Of a DNA stretch of 5,464 nucleotides, positions 1 to 5,464 are shown one piece after another. The first letter of the stretch is position 1. Every line of letters begins with the position of its first letter. The translations under genes were made by a program, and so were the position numbers. This DNA comes from Pseudomonadota bacterium (GTDB lineage Bacteria > Pseudomonadota > Gammaproteobacteria > UBA4575), in the NCBI GenBank assembly GCA_009839635.1, contig VXPJ01000124.1, forward strand, positions 1 to 5,464, in the 5' to 3' direction. The notes under the pieces are model-generated. The model saw nothing but the letters and a program-made list of their open reading frames with translations, ran no database searches and was not told the origin of the DNA.

Positions 1-1763
<1,763 letters not shown>

Positions 1764-1775
1764 CCGGGATACCTC

Positions 1776-1780
1776 GGGAG
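1776..1780 (+). promoter_or_regulatory. Ribosome binding site for the msrA-pdxH frame
   Basis: GGGAG lies in the 26-base gap after the thiC stop and is followed by 9 bases before a GTG at 1790. It supports that GTG over the in-frame ATG at 1850. The 20 extra residues it adds also resemble the N-terminus of E. coli MsrA. The short gap with no visible promoter or terminator suggests co-transcription with thiC. Confidence 0.55.
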
Positions 1781-1789
1781 AACGTTACG

Positions 1790-3055
1790 GTGATTCGCAA
1801 ATTACAGCTTGTGACAGGCGATCAGGCACTGGCTGGCCGGCCGCAGGCGATGCCTGTGACAAACAGGCACCATGTGAACGGCAACCCGCTGTCCCCGCCT
1901 TTTCCTGACGGCATGGCTCTGGCCATGTTCGGGCTGGGCTGTTTCTGGGGGGCCGAGAAAAAGTTCTGGGAGTTCCCGAAGGTGTATTCAACTTCTGTGG
2001 GGTATTCAGGCGGATTTACCCCAAACCCGACCTATCGGGAAGTCTGTACCGGCATGACGGGACACAACGAGGTCGTACGCATCGTGTACCCGCCTGACCG
2101 TGTCAGCTATGCAGGTCTGCTCAGGCTGTTCTGGGAGTCGCACGACCCCACCCAGGGGATGCGCCAGGGGAACGATGTGGGCACCCAGTATCGCTCGGGC
2201 ATCTATGTGTATGACGAGACACAGAAAGCCATTGCCGAGCAGACCCAGCAGCAATACCAGCAGGCACTGTCCCGGCAAGGCTATTCGTCCATCACGACCG
2301 AAATTGCCGAGGCCTCGGAATTTTACTATGCAGAGGATTACCACCAGCAATACCTGGCACCCAACCCGACTGGTTTCGGGGGGGGGGGGGGCACGGGGTT
2401 TGCATTGGCGTTACCGCAGCGAGAATCCCAGATGCTGATAAAGAACGAGACCGCAACGCTGGAGGAGCAAACTGCCGAAAGAAATCCCCTCGACCAGTTC
2501 GGACAATGGTTTGACGAGATGCTCGGTGCAGGGTTCGCAGAGCCCCATGCGATGAATCTGGCGACGGTCGGTCGCACGGGCGAAGTGACCTCGCGCATGG
2601 TCCTGCTGAAGTCATTCGATGAGGCAGGATTTGTTTTCTTTACCAATTACAACAGCAGCAAGGCCCAGGATCTGCACGCCACACGAGCGGCTGCACTTTG
2701 TTTCTGGTGGGACAGGCTGTATCGGCAGGTACGAATTTCAGGCCGGGTCGAGAAAATACCGGCAGCGGATTCCGCCGAATATTTTCGTTCACGTCCCAGG
2801 GGGAGCCAGCTTGGCACCCTGGCCTCGCAGCAAAGTCAGGTGATCGAAGACTATTCGGTACTGGAAAAGGCGTACCAGGATCTGCAGCAGCGTTACCAAG
2901 GGCAGGAAATCCCCTGTCCTGAACACTGGGGGGGCTACCGGATTATCCCGAGTCAGTACGAGTTCTGGCAGGGACGTCCGAACCGACTGCACGATCGTCT
3001 GCGCTACTCGCTGACCGCAGCAGAGGAGTGGAAGCTCGAAAGACTGTCGCCCTGA
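1790..3055 (+). CDS. MsrA-PdxH fusion: methionine sulfoxide reductase A joined to pyridoxamine 5'-phosphate oxidase
   Basis: One 421-residue frame holds two enzymes. Residues 1-210 are MsrA, which reduces methionine S-sulfoxide. They contain GCFWG with nucleophile Cys51, plus Glu94, Asp129 and Tyr134, at the same numbers as the mature E. coli enzyme, and a YYAEDYHQQYL block. Residues 215-421 are PdxH, the FMN enzyme oxidising pyridoxamine or pyridoxine phosphate to PLP. They contain RMVLLK (269-274), YFRSRPRGS with Tyr331, Arg335 and Ser339, and the EFWQGxxxRLHDR signature (391-403) with Arg399 and His401. The PdxH part starts with a Met (2432) and is only slightly shorter at its N-terminus than the 218-aa E. 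coli protein. Odd points: the domains meet at a 14-G run, and both usual MsrA recycling cysteines are replaced (Gly197 and Ala205). The domain calls are firm. Whether the two are truly one polypeptide is doubtful. Confidence 0.85.
   Translation: MIRKLQLVTGDQALAGRPQAMPVTNRHHVNGNPLSPPFPDGMALAMFGLGCFWGAEKKFWEFPKVYSTSVGYSGGFTPNPTYREVCTGMTGHNEVVRIVYPPDRVSYAGLLRLFWESHDPTQGMRQGNDVGTQYRSGIYVYDETQKAIAEQTQQQYQQALSRQGYSSITTEIAEASEFYYAEDYHQQYLAPNPTGFGGGGGTGFALALPQRESQMLIKNETATLEEQTAERNPLDQFGQWFDEMLGAGFAEPHAMNLATVGRTGEVTSRMVLLKSFDEAGFVFFTNYNSSKAQDLHATRAAALCFWWDRLYRQVRISGRVEKIPAADSAEYFRSRPRGSQLGTLASQQSQVIEDYSVLEKAYQDLQQRYQGQEIPCPEHWGGYRIIPSQYEFWQGRPNRLHDRLRYSLTAAEEWKLERLSP
2378..2391 (+). repeat. Homopolymer of 14 G inside the msrA-pdxH frame
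   Basis: Fourteen consecutive G encode Gly197-Gly200 and the start of Gly201, exactly where MsrA proteins carry their GYCGxGG tail. The next longest G runs noted in this frame are seven (2928-2934) and six (1947-1952). A tract this long slips easily in replication and is error-prone in sequencing. Its length sets whether MsrA runs into PdxH: 14 G gives fusion, 13 or 16 G gives a stop at 2436-2438, and 15 or 12 G gives a stop at 2512-2514. Confidence 0.95.
2432..3055 (+). other. pdxH: PdxH domain with its own possible ATG start
   Basis: This is the second half of the fused frame, marked separately because it could be an independent 207-residue gene if the poly-G tract were a different length. 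The ATG at 2432 begins shortly before the family's conserved start region (ERNPLDQFGQWFDE aligns with the PADPL-ERW region of E. coli PdxH). No strong Shine-Dalgarno sequence precedes it, only a weak GAGA at 2421-2424. Independent translation would therefore probably rely on coupling to msrA. The N-terminal REYxxxGL segment of E. coli PdxH is poorly conserved here. All substrate-binding residues I could check are retained. Confidence 0.5.
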
Positions 3056-3081
3056 ATCGTGCAGGGCGTGCCTGTCGAGTT

Positions 3082-3300
3082 TCATTCATAGACCAGGTGC
3101 CACTCGGGATCCGGTTTCTGTTTTTCAGGCCAGTACGTCTTGTCCGGATTTTCCAGGTTCAGCGCTTCACATTTCTCGCGCGCCTCTCCAAAAGTCATCG
3201 TCTCGTCTGTGAATCTGCCTGTTTCAAATTCGTACTTGTATCTCCACGCAATGATATAGCCTGGATCATCGACCTGACGCACCAAGTTTTCTGTACTCAT
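3082..3300 (-). CDS. Small hypothetical protein, 72 aa
   Basis: I do not recognise this family. The ATG at 3300 (protein start MSTENLVRQVDD) is chosen over a start further upstream because AGGA (3307-3310) lies 6 bases before it. The product is small, soluble and rich in charged and aromatic residues. It contains an IIAWRYKYEFETGRF stretch that looks like a beta hairpin, then a short predicted helix (TFGEAREKCEALN), and a tail with NPDKTYWPE and a terminal EWHLVYE. There is no signal peptide or membrane segment. One cysteine is present. It converges on msrA-pdxH with a 26-base gap between stop codons, and no terminator is evident there. The helix-after-strand layout suggests a compact single-domain protein, but no function can be assigned. 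Confidence 0.65.
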   Translation of the reverse strand: MSTENLVRQVDDPGYIIAWRYKYEFETGRFTDETMTFGEAREKCEALNLENPDKTYWPEKQKPDPEWHLVYE

Positions 3301-3383
3301 AATCGTTCCTGTTCCTAGCGCCAAATTCTGGCAAATGGGTATCGATACGGGACGGCTGCACAACGTTTGTGTCAGTCGGGGTT

Positions 3384-3411
3384 TTTATCAAAAATGCCGG
3401 TCCGCATGCAA
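3384..3411 (-). promoter_or_regulatory. Weak candidate promoter for the 72-aa gene
   Basis: On the minus strand, TTGCAT (3411-3406) is followed by a 16-base spacer and GATAAA (3389-3384). These match the sigma-70 -35 and -10 boxes at three and four of six positions. Transcription would start near 3377, giving a leader of roughly 75 bases. The rest of the 168-base gap between the two minus-strand genes (3301-3468) is A/T-richer than the genes around it and shows nothing else clear. Confidence 0.25.
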
Positions 3412-3468
3412 CTTTTTCAATCCTTCGATCCCTCGTCGTGTGCCCGGGTGGGGCCGCACTGGCTGATC

Positions 3469-3852
3469 CTACCCTGAAACCTGCGAGTCGGTGGTCCTGT
3501 GGCGCGCTTCCAGGGAGATTTCCCACTGTACCTGATAGACACTTTGACCGGGAGCGGGGCCCTTGGGTCCGCTCGGGCTGATGGTTGTCGACTGGGGTCC
3601 CATGACCTGACGGTAGTAGCGGACTGCGGCTTGCGGAAATCCGGGGCACTCAAAGGGCAGGGCATGGCGCACTTCGAAAACCAGTGCCTGGTCTTCTCCG
3701 ACTGCGGTCTCCAGGTCTGCCAGCAGGTGGGAATGGAAACTCCCTTCAAACTCCACATCAAACAGCACCTTGCTGGTCGGTTTGTTCCCGTGCCCGCCGG
3801 CTTTTGCATGATCAGGGAACAGACCGTGGAAAAAGAAGGTTGCTTGAGCCAT
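3469..3852 (-). CDS. Hypothetical protein, 127 aa
   Basis: I do not recognise the family with confidence. The protein begins MAQATFFFHGLFPDHAK and has a central block of alternating hydrophobic residues (KVLFDVEFEGSFHSHLLADLET, then LVFEVRHALPF). This suggests a small beta-rich or alpha/beta fold. A short helix (GFPQAAVRYYRQVMG) follows, and the tail (from about residue 88) is rich in Ser, Pro and Gly and probably disordered. There is no signal peptide or transmembrane segment. This strand was preferred because its translation alternates like a folded protein, while the opposite frames over the same bases look compositionally random. The ATG at 3852 lacks a clear Shine-Dalgarno site. The gene diverges from the 75-aa gene with 30 bases between start codons, which hints at shared regulation. 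Confidence 0.65.
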   Translation of the reverse strand: MAQATFFFHGLFPDHAKAGGHGNKPTSKVLFDVEFEGSFHSHLLADLETAVGEDQALVFEVRHALPFECPGFPQAAVRYYRQVMGPQSTTISPSGPKGPAPGQSVYQVQWEISLEARHRTTDSQVSG

Positions 3853-3869
3853 GTAGAACCGGGGTACGC

Positions 3870-3875
3870 TACAAT
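3870..3875 (+). promoter_or_regulatory. Candidate -10 box for the 75-aa gene, near-leaderless
   Basis: TACAAT (five of six matches to TATAAT) lies 7 bases before the ATG at 3883, so transcription would begin at or next to the start codon. No good -35 lies at 16-18 bases; TTGAGC (3844-3849) is 20 bases away. No Shine-Dalgarno sequence precedes the ATG, which fits a leaderless message but is also what a chance match would look like. Confidence 0.35.
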
Positions 3876-3882
3876 CGAGTCC

Positions 3883-4110
3883 ATGGAGTATAGATTACAA
3901 ACGGATGTTTCTGAATTTGTAATCCGGCAAGAGCCCCTGGGTCTGTGGGACCTGTGGATTGATGGCATGCCGACGCTGACCTTTCCATGTCCCGAAGATG
4001 CAGCCAAGGCGGTGTACGAACAGGATTCCGGTTACATTGTCTGGGACCAGCTGGAAGAACACAGCGCCCCTCAGGACTTGAGCGGCTGGCAGCAGATTGT
4101 GCCGGAATAA
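3883..4110 (+). CDS. Small hypothetical protein, 75 aa
   Basis: Not a family I can name. It begins MEYRLQTDVSEFVIRQEP and shows a clear strand-turn-strand pattern (EFVIRQEPLGLWDLWIDGMPTLTF). A short helix (PEDAAKAVYEQDSG), a strand (YIVWDQLE) and a tail (APQDLSGWQQIVPE) follow. It looks like a small all-in-one alpha/beta domain with four tryptophans, no cysteine, no signal and no membrane segment. The frame is open back to 3499, but that upstream part runs antisense to the 127-aa gene and is not protein-like, so the ATG at 3883 is taken as the start. The gene is followed by a hairpin and then the convergent metY. Function unknown. Confidence 0.65.
   Translation: MEYRLQTDVSEFVIRQEPLGLWDLWIDGMPTLTFPCPEDAAKAVYEQDSGYIVWDQLEEHSAPQDLSGWQQIVPE
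3887..3915 (-). promoter_or_regulatory. Candidate promoter of the 127-aa gene, inside the start of the 75-aa gene
   Basis: On the minus strand, TTCAGA (3915-3910), a 17-base spacer and TATACT (3892-3887) form a plausible sigma-70 promoter, with four and five of six matches. Transcription would start near 3880 and leave about 28 bases before the ATG at 3852. The elements lie within the first codons of the divergent 75-aa gene, and its TACAAT box falls inside this transcript's leader. Confidence 0.45.
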
Positions 4111-4160
4111 GGGTTGTTGCGGTCGCAGGCGTGTGCGTTTTCCCATCGCCCGCCCGGGAG

Positions 4161-4184
4161 GAACCGGCCCCGCAGAGCCGGTTC
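4161..4184. terminator. Hairpin between convergent genes, possible terminator
   Basis: GAACCGGC (4161-4168) and GCCGGTTC (4177-4184) are perfect inverted repeats: an 8-bp G/C-rich stem with an 8-base loop. It sits 50 bases after the stop of the 75-aa gene and about 10 bases past the metY stop. Only a broken T-rich stretch follows on the plus strand (TCGTTACGGTTT), and none follows on the minus strand. Its position between convergent stops makes a terminator likely, but the U-tract is poor. Confidence 0.55.
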
Positions 4185-4194
4185 TCGTTACGGT

Positions 4195-5409
4195 TTAGCC
4201 AGATTTTTCAAGGGCCTGGTCGATGTCTTCCAGGATGTCATCGATATGCTCAATCCCGATTGACAGCCTCACCAGGTCGTCACTTACGCCGGCCACTTTC
4301 TGCTCTTCCTTGGATAATTGCCGGTGCGTGGTGGTGGCCGGATGGCAGGCCAGCGACTTGGCATCACCAATGTTGACCAGTCGAACGATCAGGTTCAGGG
4401 CATCAATGAACTTGACGCCCGCATCAAGTCCCCCTTTGATCCCGAAACTCAGGATTCCGGAGGCCCGCCCGCTGCAGTATTTTTTCACCAGAGGGTAGTC
4501 CTCGTGCGTGGGCAGCCCGGCATAGTTCACCCAGGTGACATTTGGATGTTTTTCCAGATGCTCGGCCACGGCCAGTGCATTTTCACAGTGGCGGTCCATG
4601 CGTACTGGAAGGCTTTCCACTCCCTGCAAAACCAGGAAGCTGTTCATGGGCGAAATCGCGGGCCCGATGTTGCGCAGCGGTACGACCCGGACGCGGCCGA
4701 TGTACGCGGCCTTGCCCAGCGCTTCAGTGTAAACCACCCCGTGATAGGAAGGGTCGGGCTCGTTCAGCATGGGGAAGCGTTCCTTGTGGTCCGCCCACGG
4801 GAAGTTTCCCGAGTCCACGACGATTCCTCCAATCGTTGTGCCATGGCCAGTCATGTACTTGGTCAGCGAATGGATAACGATATCCGCTCCGAATTCAAAG
4901 GGCCGACACAGGTACGGGCTGGGTACGGTGTTGTCCACCATGACCGGCACGCCCTGCGCGTGGGCAACCTCTACTGTTTTTTCCAGATCGATAATGTTGC
5001 CGGCGGGATTTCCCAGGGACTCGCAAAAAACGACTTTTGTATTCTCGTCGATGGCGGCCGCGATGGCGTCCATGTCTCGGTAGTCCACGAAGCGGACATC
5101 AATCCCGAGTTTTGGCAAGGTATGCGCAAACAGGTTGTACGTGCCTCCGTACAGGGTGGTTACCGAAACGATATTGTCTCCACGTTCGGCAATAGCAAAA
5201 ATGGCCAGGGAAATGGCCGCCATTCCGGATGACAGGGCCAGGGCGCCGATACCCCCCTCCATCGCCGCAATGCGTTGTTCCAGCACCGCGGTGGTCGGGT
5301 TCATGATACGTGTGTATATGTTTCCCTCGACCTTCAAGTCAAACAGGTCAGCACCGTGCTGGGTGTTGTCAAATGCATAAGACGAGGTTTGATAGATCGG
5401 TACAGCCAC
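4195..5409 (-). CDS. metY: O-acetylhomoserine/O-acetylserine sulfhydrylase (Cys/Met metabolism PLP enzyme), 5' end disturbed
   Basis: Cytoplasmic PLP enzyme that joins sulfide to O-acetylhomoserine to give homocysteine, the direct sulfhydrylation route to methionine. Family marks, numbered from the GTG at 5409: YTRIMNPT (32-39), SSGMAAI (60-66) and TLYGGTYNLF (85-94) with cofactor-stacking Tyr87. Further on are CESLGNP, VDNTVPSPYLCRP with Asp159, SLTKY with the PLP lysine Lys184, and a C-terminal RLVNIGDAKSL...HPATTTHRQL block. The 404 residues lack the leader of the usual ~425-residue family. That leader (ETLAIHSGYSP type) is encoded just upstream at 5410-5457, in frame, but is preceded by TAA at 5458-5460. 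The gene is thus either 5'-broken or mis-sequenced at the edge. GTG 5409 is the first in-frame start after the TAA; its GGAGG is a poor fit at about 14 bases. Cystathionine gamma-synthase is a less likely reading given the SLTKYMTGHG and HKERFP features. Confidence 0.9.
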   Translation of the reverse strand: MAVPIYQTSSYAFDNTQHGADLFDLKVEGNIYTRIMNPTTAVLEQRIAAMEGGIGALALSSGMAAISLAIFAIAERGDNIVSVTTLYGGTYNLFAHTLPKLGIDVRFVDYRDMDAIAAAIDENTKVVFCESLGNPAGNIIDLEKTVEVAHAQGVPVMVDNTVPSPYLCRPFEFGADIVIHSLTKYMTGHGTTIGGIVVDSGNFPWADHKERFPMLNEPDPSYHGVVYTEALGKAAYIGRVRVVPLRNIGPAISPMNSFLVLQGVESLPVRMDRHCENALAVAEHLEKHPNVTWVNYAGLPTHEDYPLVKKYCSGRASGILSFGIKGGLDAGVKFIDALNLIVRLVNIGDAKSLACHPATTTHRQLSKEEQKVAGVSDDLVRLSIGIEHIDDILEDIDQALEKSG

Positions 5410-5464
5410 CGCCTTGGTGGTCGCCTCCGGCGAGTAGCCACTGTGTATGGCGAGAGTTTAAATT

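Noticed and set aside
2928..2934. Seven-G run in pdxH as a second frameshift site
   Set aside because: The conserved PdxH frame (HWGGYRI then EFWQG) continues unchanged across it.
3320..3332. GCCAAATTCTGGC dyad upstream of the 72-aa gene as an operator
   Set aside because: A 4-bp half-site is too short to support a regulator site without conservation data.
3433..3468. GTGC/GCAC inverted repeat after the 127-aa gene as a terminator
   Set aside because: The stem is only 4 bp with mismatches inside and there is no adjacent T run.
3499..3882. Upstream extension of the 75-aa gene to a 203-aa protein
   Set aside because: The added part overlaps the 127-aa gene on the other strand and is not protein-like. 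The likely -10 box is just before the ATG at 3883.
4318..5232. 304-aa plus-strand reading frame opposite metY
   Set aside because: It lies antisense to the conserved metY core, so it is a codon-bias shadow.

Overview
The window carries about 5.5 kb of protein-coding DNA of moderately high G+C, judged by eye. ThiC and the MsrA domain both align closely, from memory, with gammaproteobacterial (E. coli-type) proteins, so a gammaproteobacterium is the best guess. No rRNA, tRNA, phage or transposon gene is visible to test this. Both ends cut genes: thiC runs off the left edge and a metY-type gene runs up to the right edge. The sequence is therefore probably a whole short contig or an arbitrary slice of a chromosome.

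Left block (+ strand, 1-3055): the 5'-truncated thiC (thiamine pyrimidine synthase) is followed 26 bases later by one long reading frame. That frame joins a methionine sulfoxide reductase A domain to a complete-looking pyridoxamine 5'-phosphate oxidase (PdxH) domain. The join falls exactly on a run of 14 G. At that run the MsrA C-terminal tail loses both of its usual recycling cysteines, so the fusion is either a genuine new bifunctional enzyme or the product of a tract-length change or error.

Middle block (3056-4194): three small genes of unknown function. Two are on the minus strand (72 and 127 aa) and one is on the plus strand (75 aa). The 127-aa and 75-aa genes are divergent with only 30 bases between their start codons, and their candidate promoters overlap. 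A perfect 8-bp-stem hairpin lies between the 75-aa gene and the convergent metY gene.

Right block (- strand, 4195 to the edge): an O-acetylhomoserine/O-acetylserine sulfhydrylase of the PLP-dependent Cys/Met family. Its conserved N-terminal leader is present but is interrupted by an in-frame TAA six bases from the window edge.

The recognisable genes share a theme of cofactors and sulfur amino acids. ThiC makes the thiamine pyrimidine using SAM, PdxH makes PLP, MetY is a PLP enzyme making homocysteine for methionine, and MsrA repairs oxidised methionine. That functional link is an inference from gene content; only thiC and msrA-pdxH look co-transcribed.
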